DNA of 41,727 nt from Bordetella parapertussis (GTDB lineage Bacteria > Pseudomonadota > Gammaproteobacteria > Burkholderiales > SG8-41). A model generated the notes under the pieces. The model was not told the DNA's origin and searched no databases. It worked only from the letters and a program-made list of their open reading frames with translations. Shown piece by piece: positions 1-7,751 of this stretch (the first letter of the stretch is position 1; every line of letters starts with the position of its first letter). The position numbers and the translations under genes are program-made. Where the stretch lies: positions 1 to 41,727 of the forward strand of contig CAMDRT010000039.1 of the NCBI GenBank assembly GCA_945906815.1, read 5' to 3'.

Positions 1-96
1 TTCACCGGTTTCGAGCCTTGGGTCAGCGGTACGTCCAACATTTCGCTGAATGGACAAGATCGTTTCGGGACTCTGTTCATTACGCGACTGCAGTAA
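1..96 (+). CDS. 3' end of an unidentified protein (partial)
   Basis: An open frame runs from the window edge to a TAA at 94-96 and gives 31 C-terminal residues ending NGQDRFGTLFITRLQ. The Gly/Ser/Thr- and aromatic-rich strand-like pattern could come from a beta-rich secreted or surface protein, but I do not recognise the family. The gene begins outside the window. It is followed by an inverted-repeat element, so it is probably the last gene of its transcript. Confidence 0.4.
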   Translation, partial: FTGFEPWVSGTSNISLNGQDRFGTLFITRLQ

Positions 97-150
97 GTTA
101 GCACCTCAGCCTGGGGTGGGCTACGCGCCCACCTCAGGCCCACGAGACAT

Positions 151-248
151 TCCCTCCCCTTCAAGGGGAGGGCTAGGGTGGGGATGGGGGTAGCATTCGT
201 GCGACATTACCCCATCCCCCTCCCCGCCTCCCCCTTGAAGGGGGAGGA
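151..248. repeat. G/C-rich nested inverted repeat (REP-like)
   Basis: Two arms face each other. The left arm at 151-190 is a near-perfect small palindrome (CCCTCCCC TT/AA GGGGAGGG) followed by a CTAGGGTGGGGATGGGGG tail. The right arm at 209-248 is roughly its reverse complement and holds a second palindrome (CCTCCCCC TTGAA GGGGGAGG). The whole could fold into a long hairpin between the end of the first gene and the convergent dehydrogenase gene. Similar C/G-rich intergenic repeats are common in proteobacterial genomes. Function as a terminator is possible but there is no T-tract. The rest of 97-296 holds nothing I recognise. Confidence 0.75.
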
Positions 249-296
249 GTTTCGCTGGTGCCGTTGCATAAGTGGCGCATAGATTGAAGCACTACA

Positions 297-1289
297 CTAG
301 CTTGAAGCGAATCCGCGCACCCGCAGCAGATGCTGTTCCCACACCTGCGGATTCACGAAATTCAGCGGCTGCTCATCCTGTAACAAACGCACCACTTCCT
401 GCGCGGAACCCACGCTCAAGCGCTGGCTACTCTCCTGGGTATTCCCGCCCACGTGCGCGGTGAGCACCATGTTGTCCAACGCGAGGAAGGGATGATCCCG
501 GCGCAGCGGCTGCTCGTGATACACGTCAACCACGGCGCCCCCGAGCCGTTCTTCGCGCAAGGCTGCGGCCAACGCCATTTCATCCACCACCGGCCCGCGT
601 GAGACGTTCACCAGGCACGCACCGCGTTTCATCAGCGCAATCCGCGCGGCGCTGATCAGATTGCGGGTGGCGTCCGTCAGCGGGCAGCACAGTGCGATGT
701 AGTCGCTGTCACGACACAGGGTGTCGATGTCCACGCCGCTGACGAAATCCGGCAGCGCATCCAGCCGCCGCTGATGGCCCAGCACGCGCATGCGAAATCC
801 CGCATGGCAGATTTGCGCGAGACGCCCGCCGATATTGCCCACGCCGACTATGCCGATGGTGCGCCCGAGCAGTTCGCTTGATTTTTCGCCCAGCGCACGG
901 CTGGCATTCCAATCGGCGGTGCGCAGCAGGTGGTTCATGCGGTGCATGCGGCGCGCGAGCATGAGCAGCGCGCTCACCACGTATTCAGCCACCGCCTCGG
1001 CATTGACACCGGGCACGTTGGCTACAGGTATGGCCTTCGCCGTCGCGGCTTCCATGGGTATCATGTCCAGACCCACCGCATAACGCACCACACCGCGCAG
1101 CCGCTGCGCCACATCGAAAATATTCGGCGGCAGGTAGGCACGCACCAGCAAGGCATCGGCATCGCGCACATAGTCGAGCAGTGTGTCGTGGCGTGTGTCC
1201 GGCGCGATCACCACCGTGGCGACCTGTTCAAGGATGTGTATGCCTTCGGCGCCGATGGGATTGGTCAACAGTACTTTAGGTTTTGTCAT
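297..1289 (-). CDS. D-isomer-specific 2-hydroxyacid dehydrogenase (phosphoglycerate dehydrogenase-like)
   Basis: This 330-residue cytoplasmic oxidoreductase of the D-2-hydroxyacid dehydrogenase family interconverts a 2-hydroxyacid and a 2-oxoacid with NAD(P). The nucleotide-binding GVGNIG lies at 149-154. Catalytic residues are in place: Arg231 in VNVSRGP, Glu259 in VYHEQP and His279 in TAHVGGN. The position after the second beta strand, where NAD-dependent members usually carry Asp, reads GHQRR (171-175), which could favour NADP; this is an inference. I chose the ATG at 1289 because GGAGA precedes it by a few bases; an upstream ATG at 1322 would add 11 non-homologous residues. No ACT domain is present, so serine feedback as in SerA is unlikely. 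The substrate is not determinable; hydroxypyruvate/glyoxylate reduction or serine biosynthesis are candidates. Confidence 0.88.
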   Translation of the reverse strand: MTKPKVLLTNPIGAEGIHILEQVATVVIAPDTRHDTLLDYVRDADALLVRAYLPPNIFDVAQRLRGVVRYAVGLDMIPMEAATAKAIPVANVPGVNAEAVAEYVVSALLMLARRMHRMNHLLRTADWNASRALGEKSSELLGRTIGIVGVGNIGGRLAQICHAGFRMRVLGHQRRLDALPDFVSGVDIDTLCRDSDYIALCCPLTDATRNLISAARIALMKRGACLVNVSRGPVVDEMALAAALREERLGGAVVDVYHEQPLRRDHPFLALDNMVLTAHVGGNTQESSQRLSVGSAQEVVRLLQDEQPLNFVNPQVWEQHLLRVRGFASS

Positions 1290-1383
1290 GGCAGTCTCCG
1301 CAAGTGCCGCGCAGTGTGCCACAAAGGGCTATTGCGCAGGCGGTGCGGATGTTTGTGTCATAGGTCGCCCACTTGCCTGAATG

Positions 1384-1451
1384 AACCACAGATGAACACA
1401 GATAAACACAGATGAAAAACCCTTGGGGGTTATCTGTGTTCATCTGTGGTT
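1384..1451. repeat. Inverted repeat, AACCACAGATGAACACAGATA arms
   Basis: A 21-base arm at 1384-1404 is matched by its exact reverse complement at 1431-1451, with a spacer containing another ACACAGATGAA unit and a short CCCTTGGGGG self-complementary piece. This is an intergenic repeat of the ACCACAGATGAACACAGAT type that turns up dispersed in many bacterial genomes. It lies between the dehydrogenase promoter region and the Bug-receptor remnant. It has no coding potential and no transposase. Confidence 0.8.
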
Positions 1452-1471
1452 AAAAGGTTTTTGACCTAAAG

Positions 1472-1613
1472 CTCGGAGATCTGGGTGCGGAGATGATGTT
1501 GAAAAGCACGGCCAAGCTCGATATGCTGCACGTGCCCTACACAAGGGCGGTCGAATTCAGAAACCGCGCGCTACGCCAAAGTAATTGCTGCTTCCGGCGC
1601 ACGCATAGACTAA
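1472..1613 (+). pseudogene. Remnant of a Bug/TctC-type tripartite tricarboxylate receptor gene
   Basis: Reading 1472 onward gives LGDLGAEMMLKSTAKLDM followed by LHVPYTR. This matches the conserved stretch of Bug solute-binding proteins, normally of the form ElFks.agidm.hVPYkG. The frame then shifts, and from about 1551 reads SNSETARYAKVIAASGARID with a TAA at 1611-1613, the typical C-terminus of the same family. The roughly 150 residues that normally separate these blocks are missing, and the two blocks are in different frames. So this is an internally deleted, frameshifted relic and not a functional receptor. No start or signal peptide remains. The match is by eye to the family pattern. Confidence 0.65.
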
Positions 1614-1637
1614 CTATTTATTTTTAAAAAACTATTT

Positions 1638-2426
1638 ATGACACATCAAACTCTGCATACTGAAAAATCCGCCGCCGGCCTGCTGCAACTCACGCTCAAT
1701 CGCCCCGAGGTACGTAACGCGCTTAACACCCAAATGGGCATTGAGCTGCGCGAGATTTTTGCGCCTCTGGCGTTTCACCCGCAGGATCTACGCTGCGTGC
1801 TGATTACCGGTTCCGGCGACAAGGCGTTTTGCGCCGGCGGCGATTTAAAAGAACGCAATGGCATGAGCGACGAACAGTGGCGCATGCAGCACGCGATCTT
1901 CGAGGAAGCCTACTACGCCATCATGAACTGTAGCGTGCCGGTGATCGCGGCGGTCAATGGCTCGGCATTCGGCGGCGGCTGCGAGCTGGCGCTGGCCTGT
2001 GATTTCATTTACGCATCCACGACTGCGCGTTTCGCACTGCCTGAAACGACGCTGGGCATACTGCCTGGCTGCGGCGGCACGCAAAACCTGCCGCGCGCGG
2101 TGGGCGAGCGACGCGCCAAGGAACTGATCCTGATGGGCAAGGCATTCACCGCGCAGGAAGGCTATGAGTGGGGCATGGTGAACCGCGTGTTCGAACCGGC
2201 GGCACTGATGCCTGCCGCGCTGGAAGCCGCAAACGCCATCTGCGCCAGTGCTCCGGTAGCGCTGCGTCAGGCCAAAACCGCGATACGCCGCGGGCTGGAT
2301 GTGGATTTACGCACCGGGTTGGCCATCGAAATCGAAGCCTACAACCGTACCGTCGTCACCGCCGACCGGCTCGAGGGTGTGCGCGCGTTTGGCGAGAAGC
2401 GCAAGCCCAATTTCACCGGCCAGTAG
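1638..2426 (+). CDS. Enoyl-CoA hydratase/isomerase family protein
   Basis: This 262-residue crotonase-fold enzyme most likely hydrates an enoyl-CoA in fatty-acid, amino-acid or aromatic-acid breakdown. The oxyanion-hole segment FCAGGDLKER is at about 64-73 and FGGGCELALACDF at 111-123. Both catalytic acids of hydratases are present: Glu116 in GGCELA and Glu136 in LPETTLGILPGCGGTQ. Length is normal for the family. The ATG at 1638 lies in an A/T-rich stretch containing two copies of AACTATTTA and no clear Shine-Dalgarno site. The gene is not in an operon with other beta-oxidation genes; the next gene is convergent. Exact substrate unknown; methylglutaconyl-CoA hydratase is one alternative. Confidence 0.9.
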   Translation: MTHQTLHTEKSAAGLLQLTLNRPEVRNALNTQMGIELREIFAPLAFHPQDLRCVLITGSGDKAFCAGGDLKERNGMSDEQWRMQHAIFEEAYYAIMNCSVPVIAAVNGSAFGGGCELALACDFIYASTTARFALPETTLGILPGCGGTQNLPRAVGERRAKELILMGKAFTAQEGYEWGMVNRVFEPAALMPAALEAANAICASAPVALRQAKTAIRRGLDVDLRTGLAIEIEAYNRTVVTADRLEGVRAFGEKRKPNFTGQ

Positions 2427-2458
2427 CGTGCGCTGTATTACGTGCGCATAGCGCACGC
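2426..2458. terminator. Hairpin between convergent stop codons
   Basis: GCGTGCGCT at 2426-2434 pairs perfectly with AGCGCACGC at 2450-2458 around a 15-base loop. It spans exactly the gap between the stop codons of the enoyl-CoA hydratase gene (plus) and the ATP-grasp gene (minus). It could serve as a bidirectional terminator, but neither side has a T-tract, so intrinsic termination is uncertain. Confidence 0.4.
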
Positions 2459-3474
2459 TACAAGACTTCACGCTTAGAGCGGCCGCGGGCCGCTGAGACA
2501 ATACGCCGGATCAAATCCGCATACGCCACCCCGGCGAAACATTGCTCACGCCCAAAGGTATGGCGTCCCAAATCCGGGTTGGGATTGACCTCGATAAAAA
2601 CCAACCGGTTGTCCGCTGTCAGCCGGTAGTCGATGCGTGCGTAGTCGCGCAGCTTGAGCGCATGAAAAATGCGCCGACTCGAATCGCGTATCTCGTTGAT
2701 GAGCGCCCGTGGCAGGCGCGCCTTGCGGTAACGCACCTGCCATCGCCGTTTATAGGCGGCGTCGTGCTTTAAGCGCTGCGTCGCAAATCGCGGCGCGCCC
2801 CGGCCCTGCCGTCCCACCACCAGTTCCAGCGGCGCCAACACTTGCGGTTGATTGCCCAGCAATGCCACAAACAGATCGCGGCCTTCGATGTACTCCTCGC
2901 ACAATACTGGCCCCAGCTTGCGCGCACGCAAGGTAGCGAGGCGAGCGTGCAATTCGTCGCGCGTTTTTACCAGCGCAGCGCCGCTGATGGCATCTGACCC
3001 ATCGCCAAAGTGGGGCTTCACGAATAACGGAAAAGGCACTCGCGTGCTGCCGGGCATACCCGGTGCGTAGTGTGCGGGGGTCGCCACACCCAAGCCCGCG
3101 ACCACTGCCTTTGCCCGTACCTTGTCACGGGCAAGCCGCAGGCCCTCGCCCGCCGTTCCCGTATACGGCAATCCCAGTCTCTCCAGCACGCGCGTAATAA
3201 CGTGATCCTGACTGCGGTCACCGGCTATCCACTCGGTGAGATTGAATACCAGACGCGGATTGAGCGCGCGCAACGCCGCGCTGGTGATATCGATATCGGC
3301 GTCGTAGGGAACAACGGCAACGCAGCCCTGTTGTAGCCTGAGCACGCGCAACACCTGCGACTCCACGCTGCCACGATCAACCCTGAACGTAGCGCCACGC
3401 GTGCGCTCCCCGGTTTCCTGATCGACCAACAACACGACATCACAGCGCAGTTTGCGGATTTTCGGAGTAGGCAT
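2458..3474 (-). CDS. ATP-grasp protein, D-alanine-D-alanine ligase-like
   Basis: A 338-residue protein with the ATP-grasp fold of the D-Ala-D-Ala ligase type. Residues 1-100 form an N-terminal Rossmann-like part ending in FNLTEW. The ATP-binding segment PFPLFVKPHFGDGSDAIS follows at about 147, with a CEEYIEGRD segment after it. The Mg-binding VFIEVNPNPDLG is near 290. It would join a carboxylate to an amine using ATP. It sits alone, not in a cell-wall (mur/fts) cluster, and its sequence departs from housekeeping Ddl, so a different peptide or amino-acid ligase role is likely. The ATG at 3474 has no strong ribosome-binding site. Confidence 0.8.
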   Translation of the reverse strand: MPTPKIRKLRCDVVLLVDQETGERTRGATFRVDRGSVESQVLRVLRLQQGCVAVVPYDADIDITSAALRALNPRLVFNLTEWIAGDRSQDHVITRVLERLGLPYTGTAGEGLRLARDKVRAKAVVAGLGVATPAHYAPGMPGSTRVPFPLFVKPHFGDGSDAISGAALVKTRDELHARLATLRARKLGPVLCEEYIEGRDLFVALLGNQPQVLAPLELVVGRQGRGAPRFATQRLKHDAAYKRRWQVRYRKARLPRALINEIRDSSRRIFHALKLRDYARIDYRLTADNRLVFIEVNPNPDLGRHTFGREQCFAGVAYADLIRRIVSAARGRSKREVL

Positions 3475-3533
3475 GGTTGGAGTTTAGCGCGGAAACCTCA
3501 GGGTATTCCGGCGTAACCTGCGCTGGGTGCGTC

Positions 3534-5228
3534 CTACGCTGCCTTGCTCCCCGCCACCCGATGCGGATCCAGTATCATCCGCGACAGCGCAAGCAGCGGT
3601 ATCAGTCCGACTGCCACGATAGTCAGCGCAGCGGTAGAGGCCTCGGCCAGTCGTTCATCGGACGCGAGGTTGTAGGCCTGCACCGCCAGCGTGTCAAAGT
3701 TAAATGGCCGCATGACAAAGGTCGCCGGCAGTTCCTTCATCACATCGACAAACACCAGCAGCCCGGCGGCCAGCGCGCTGCGCCAAAGCATGGGTGCATG
3801 TACGCGCGCAAGTGTTGCGGCCGGGCCCAGACCTAGTGAGCGCGCAGCGCTGTCCATATTGGGGGTGATTTTGGATAGCCCTGCATCCACCGCTTGCAAG
3901 GCCACGGCAAAGAAGCGCACCAGATAGGCGTACACCAGCGCCGCCACACCGCCCGTCAGCCACAGACCGGGAGGTGCGCCGGTTAATGACGAGAAGGCCG
4001 CCGCCAGCACGTGATCTAGCCGGGTAATCGGAATCAGCACACCCACGGCAATGACCGCGCCCGGCACGGCATAGCCCAGCCCCGCAATGCGATTGGCGAT
4101 GCGCACCGCCATGCTGCCCGAGCGTGCGGCATAACCCACCGCGAGCGCCAGCACCACTGCCAGCAGCGCGGTCAGCGCCGCCAGCGTGACGGTGTTAAAG
4201 GTAAGCTGCACATAACGCGCGCCAAACTGCGCATCGCCCGAGGTCAACGCCATGTGCAGCATGACGCCCGTGGGCAGCAGAAATCCGAACACCACCGGTA
4301 TCGCGCAGAACACGAAAGCCAGCGGCATCCATACGCCGCGCAACTGATAGACGTTGCGCAACTGTTTGCGCTGCGACGTGCTGTAAAACCTCGCGCGCAC
4401 GCGCGTGACACGCTCGATCAGCAGCACCAAAAACACAAACACCAGCAGCGCCGCCGAGAGTTGCGCCGCTGCGGTGTGATCCCCGAGTGAAAACCAGGCG
4501 CGATAAATGCCGGTGGTAAACGTCTGCACGCCGAAATACGACACGGTGCCAAAATCCGCCAGCGTTTCCATCAATGCCAGCGCAGTGCCGGCGGCAATAC
4601 CCGGCCGTGCCAAGGGCAGCGCCACATGCAAAAATGTGCCGACCGGCCCGTAGCCCGATACCCGCGCCATTTCGAGCATGCTGTCGGATTGCTCCAGAAA
4701 CGCTGCGCGTGCGAGCAGATACACATACGGATACAGCACCAGCGAAAACATAATCACCGCGCCGCCCAGCGAGCGCACGTCAGGAAACCCGTACTGCCCC
4801 GGCGCCCAGCCCATCCCTGCGCGCAATGTCATTTGCAGCGGTCCGGAAAATTGCAGCAGATCGGTATAGGCGTACGCCATCACATAGGCCGGCATCGCCA
4901 TCGGCAGCAGCAGCGCCCACTCAAATATGCGGCGCCCCGGAAAGCGGCACATGGTGGTAATCCACGCCGTCAACACGCCGCCAAAAATCACACCGAAAGC
5001 CACACCGGCCATCAGCAACAGCGAATTGAGCACGTAGTCGCCGAGCACGGTCTGCACCAAGTGGCGCCACGTGCCTTGCGATGGCACAAAAATATTTTGC
5101 AGCACCACCAGTACCGGCAATGCGATTGCGGCCGCCACCAGCACTGCAATTAGGGTCAGTGGCGTGGGCCATGTCACTGCGTGGCGCTCTTGCCACGACG
5201 TAACGGCTGGGGCTGGGGTGCTGATCAC
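3534..5228 (-). CDS. fbpB: Ferric-iron-type ABC transporter permease (FbpB-like)
   Basis: A 564-residue inner-membrane protein built from two tandem binding-protein-dependent permease modules, about 12 hydrophobic helices, as in FbpB/SfuB Fe(III) importers. The EAA loop of module 1 is seen in EMARVSGYGPVGTFLHVALP. Module 2 has SAARSLGLGPAATLARVHAP followed by KELPATF, a segment typical of this iron family. The start is a GTG at 5226-5228 just before STPAPAVTSW; its Shine-Dalgarno site is poor. The partner ATPase is divergent across a 163-bp gap holding a Fur-box-like site, so iron repression is likely. No periplasmic Fe-binding protein gene (FbpA) lies in the window. Thiamine or putrescine specificity is less likely but not excluded. 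Confidence 0.85.
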   Translation of the reverse strand: MISTPAPAVTSWQERHAVTWPTPLTLIAVLVAAAIALPVLVVLQNIFVPSQGTWRHLVQTVLGDYVLNSLLLMAGVAFGVIFGGVLTAWITTMCRFPGRRIFEWALLLPMAMPAYVMAYAYTDLLQFSGPLQMTLRAGMGWAPGQYGFPDVRSLGGAVIMFSLVLYPYVYLLARAAFLEQSDSMLEMARVSGYGPVGTFLHVALPLARPGIAAGTALALMETLADFGTVSYFGVQTFTTGIYRAWFSLGDHTAAAQLSAALLVFVFLVLLIERVTRVRARFYSTSQRKQLRNVYQLRGVWMPLAFVFCAIPVVFGFLLPTGVMLHMALTSGDAQFGARYVQLTFNTVTLAALTALLAVVLALAVGYAARSGSMAVRIANRIAGLGYAVPGAVIAVGVLIPITRLDHVLAAAFSSLTGAPPGLWLTGGVAALVYAYLVRFFAVALQAVDAGLSKITPNMDSAARSLGLGPAATLARVHAPMLWRSALAAGLLVFVDVMKELPATFVMRPFNFDTLAVQAYNLASDERLAEASTAALTIVAVGLIPLLALSRMILDPHRVAGSKAA

Positions 5229-5353
5229 GTCAAAACCATACCACTGATAAAATTGGGAGCATGAGAAGGGTGAATAAAACTCACCTCAGACTGTACGCAA
5301 TAGCCACCTAAGGCCACCTAAGTACCAGATAAAAAACAACAATTTATTGTAAC

Positions 5354-5372
5354 AAGAATCATTATCATCATC
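5354..5372. promoter_or_regulatory. Candidate Fur box
   Basis: The minus-strand reading GATGATGATAATGATTCTT agrees at 15 of 19 positions with the Fur consensus GATAATGATAATCATTATC. It lies 19 bases before the ATG of the fbpC-like gene and 125 bases from the divergent permease start. Binding of Fur-Fe(II) here would block the adjacent -10 element. By eye; no binding data. Confidence 0.65.
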
Positions 5373-5379
5373 AAACGAT

Positions 5380-5385
5380 TATAAT
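5380..5385 (+). promoter_or_regulatory. Consensus -10 element just before the fbpC start
   Basis: A perfect TATAAT at 5380-5385 lies immediately downstream of the Fur box. Its expected transcription start, about 7 bases on, is near 5392, the A of the ATG. No good -35 is seen 17 bases upstream (AATCAT), and no Shine-Dalgarno sequence precedes the ATG. This would give a leaderless mRNA if the element is the real promoter. A/T-rich composition could also produce it by chance. Confidence 0.4.
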
Positions 5386-5391
5386 TAGTGC

Positions 5392-6438
5392 ATGTCCGGA
5401 ACGCTAGAACTCAGCCACCTCAGCCACGCTTACGGCGCACGCAAGGTGCTTAACGACATCAGCTTGCGCCTGGGCGATGGCACGATCGCATGCCTGCTGG
5501 GCGCGAGCGGCTGCGGCAAAACCACCGTGCTGCGCTGCATTGCTGGCTTTGAACAGGTTGCCACCGGAAAAATCATCATTAACGGCAATGTGGCGAGCCA
5601 CCCCGGATTTGTGATGCCACCGGAATCACGCCGCATAGGCATGGTGTTTCAGGACTACGCCTTGTTTCCACATCTGAGCGTGGCGCGCAACATTGCGTTT
5701 GGCCTGCACGGCGCGGATGACGCAACGCGCAACGCGCGCGTTGATGAACTGCTCGACATCGTCGGCCTTGCTGGCACGTCGAAATGTTACCCGCAGGAAC
5801 TTTCCGGTGGCCAGCAACAACGCGTAGCGCTCGCACGCGCGCTCGCACCGCGTCCGGCGTTGATGCTGCTGGACGAACCGTTTTCCAATCTCGACGTTGA
5901 AATGCGCGAGCGCCTCAGCATCGAGGTGCGCGACATCCTGAAAAGCCAGAACACCACCACCATACTCGTCACCCACGATCAAAACGAGGCCTTCACCTTC
6001 GCCGACGAAATTGGCATCATGATGCAAGGCGGCATCGCGCAGTGGGCCACGCCCTACGCGCTGTATCACGAGCCGGCAAACCGCGGCATCGCGGAATTTA
6101 TCGGCCGCGGCGTGTTCCTGCCCGCCCTCGTGCTCGAAGGCAATCGCATCAGGCTCGAACTCGGCGAGTTGCCCAGCGACACGCGCTTGCCCGCTGCTCC
6201 CGGAGAAACCGTGGACGTGCTGTTGCGCCCCGACGATATTCTGCACGACGACGCCAGCCCCTTACAGGCCAAAGTACTGACCAAGGCTTTCCGCGGCGCG
6301 GAGTTTATCTACACGCTAGAACTGCCCGGCGGTGGCCGTGTGTTGTCATTCGTGCCCAGCCACCACAACCATGCCATCGGAGAAAAAATCGGGATACGGC
6401 TGGAGATGGATCACCTGGTGGCGTTTGCGCGAGAGTGA
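5392..6438 (+). CDS. fbpC: Ferric-iron-type ABC transporter ATP-binding protein (FbpC-like)
   Basis: A 348-residue ABC ATPase that would power Fe(III) import with the divergent permease. Walker A GASGCGKTT is at 37-45, Q-loop Gln87 in VFQDYALFPHL, signature LSGGQQQRV at 137-145, Walker B LMLLDEPFSNLD around 158-168 and the switch His195 in VTHDQNEAF. The C-terminal 110 residues form the TOBE-like regulatory part, including VDVLLRPDDI. Length fits FbpC/PotA-type subunits. Protein acts at the cytoplasmic face of the inner membrane. Likely Fur-controlled through the upstream site. It could in principle serve another substrate, but the permease KELPATF segment and the Fur box favour iron. Confidence 0.87.
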   Translation: MSGTLELSHLSHAYGARKVLNDISLRLGDGTIACLLGASGCGKTTVLRCIAGFEQVATGKIIINGNVASHPGFVMPPESRRIGMVFQDYALFPHLSVARNIAFGLHGADDATRNARVDELLDIVGLAGTSKCYPQELSGGQQQRVALARALAPRPALMLLDEPFSNLDVEMRERLSIEVRDILKSQNTTTILVTHDQNEAFTFADEIGIMMQGGIAQWATPYALYHEPANRGIAEFIGRGVFLPALVLEGNRIRLELGELPSDTRLPAAPGETVDVLLRPDDILHDDASPLQAKVLTKAFRGAEFIYTLELPGGGRVLSFVPSHHNHAIGEKIGIRLEMDHLVAFARE

Positions 6439-6501
6439 GGGGTGCGCGCAAGGCGGGGCAAGGTGATCTTCAGCGGGGCGCTACCTGCTGCAGTGGAAAT
6501 C

Positions 6502-7665
6502 TCATGCCTCGTCAGGATCAGGATTTTCGGTCGCCGCAGCCGCCTGCAACGCCGCCACCACAGCCACTGGTGCCAGCGCAGCGACCTTGGGCGTAGCCGT
6601 AACCACATCCGCATTCTGCGCACGCTGCCGCAGCGCGTGATCCATCAGCGTCAGCGCCATCATTGCCTCGCAGATCGGTGTGGCGCGTATGCCCACGCAG
6701 GGGTCGTGACGGCCATGGGTTTCGATGGTGGTCGCGTTACCTGCGGTGTCGATGGTGCGGCGCGTGAGGCGTATGCTGGAGGTCGGCTTCACCGCGACAT
6801 TCACCACGATGTCCTGCCCGGTGGAAATGCCACCGAGAATGCCGCCGGCGTTGTTCGACAAAAATCCCTCAGGACACATTTCGTCGGAATGTTCGGTGCC
6901 GCGCTGTGACACTGCCGCAAAGCCTGCGCCGATTTCCACGCCCTTCACCGCGTTGATATTCATCATGTTATAGGCAAGATCGGCATCCAGCTTGTCGTAC
7001 ACCGGTTCGCCCCAGCCCACTGGCACGCCGGATGCGACGGTAGTAATCTGCGCGCCTACAGAGTCACCGGACTTGCGCAGCTGGTCCATGAATGCTTCGA
7101 GCTGGGGCACGTATGACACGTCCGCCGCAAAAAACGGATTGTCGTACACGCCGTCCCACGATTTGAAGGGAATTTTGATCGGCCCCAGCTGCGACATGTA
7201 GCCGCGTATCACGAGGCCGAATTTTTCATGCAGCCATTTGCGCGCAATCGCGCCCGCCGCCACGCGCACCGCAGTTTCGCGCGCCGATTGCCTGCCACCG
7301 CCACGGTAATCACGAATACCGTATTTCTGCCAATAGGTGTAGTCGGCGTGACCGGGGCGAAACTTGTCGGCAATCTTGCTGTAATCCTTGCTCTTGGCAT
7401 CGGTGTTGCGGATCAGCAGCCCTATCGGCGTGCCGGTGGTTTTGCCTTCAAACACGCCGGAAAGGATTTCAACTTTGTCTTCTTCACGGCGCTGCGTGAC
7501 GTGACGCGAGGTGCCAGGCTTGCGGCGATCCAGATCGACTTGCAGGTCTGCCTCGCTCAACGCCATGCCTGGCGGACAGCCGTCCACCACGCAGCCTATA
7601 GCCGGCCCGTGACTTTCGCCGAAGGATGTGACGCAAAAAAGTTTGCCGAGTGTGCTGCCAGACAT
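6502..7665 (-). CDS. aroC: Chorismate synthase
   Basis: A 387-residue enzyme making chorismate from 5-enolpyruvylshikimate-3-phosphate with reduced FMN, the last shikimate-pathway step. Family signatures are clear: [19 protein letters not shown] near the N-terminus, RPGHADYTY, and [18 protein letters not shown] in the FMN-binding region. The C-terminus carries an Ala/Val-rich tail of about 30 residues after the conserved [11 protein letters not shown] placed the start at the ATG at 7665 ([10 protein letters not shown]), where homologues start, and not at the upstream in-frame codon, which adds eight residues. The gene lies 86 bases after, and in the same direction as, the transporter/acyltransferase gene, so the two may be cotranscribed. 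Confidence 0.96.
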   Translation of the reverse strand: MSGSTLGKLFCVTSFGESHGPAIGCVVDGCPPGMALSEADLQVDLDRRKPGTSRHVTQRREEDKVEILSGVFEGKTTGTPIGLLIRNTDAKSKDYSKIADKFRPGHADYTYWQKYGIRDYRGGGRQSARETAVRVAAGAIARKWLHEKFGLVIRGYMSQLGPIKIPFKSWDGVYDNPFFAADVSYVPQLEAFMDQLRKSGDSVGAQITTVASGVPVGWGEPVYDKLDADLAYNMMNINAVKGVEIGAGFAAVSQRGTEHSDEMCPEGFLSNNAGGILGGISTGQDIVVNVAVKPTSSIRLTRRTIDTAGNATTIETHGRHDPCVGIRATPICEAMMALTLMDHALRQRAQNADVVTATPKVAALAPVAVVAALQAAAATENPDPDEA

Positions 7666-7751
7666 GACTGAAAATCTCAATAAAATCAAGCACTAGTTTA
7701 TCACACGCCCCACACGCTCCAACGCGGCCTAGCGATGCATTTTTTTAAGGG

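Noticed and set aside
2307..2629. Overlapping small open frames around the enoyl-CoA hydratase stop
   Set aside because: They are alternative-frame shadows of the hydratase and ATP-grasp genes.
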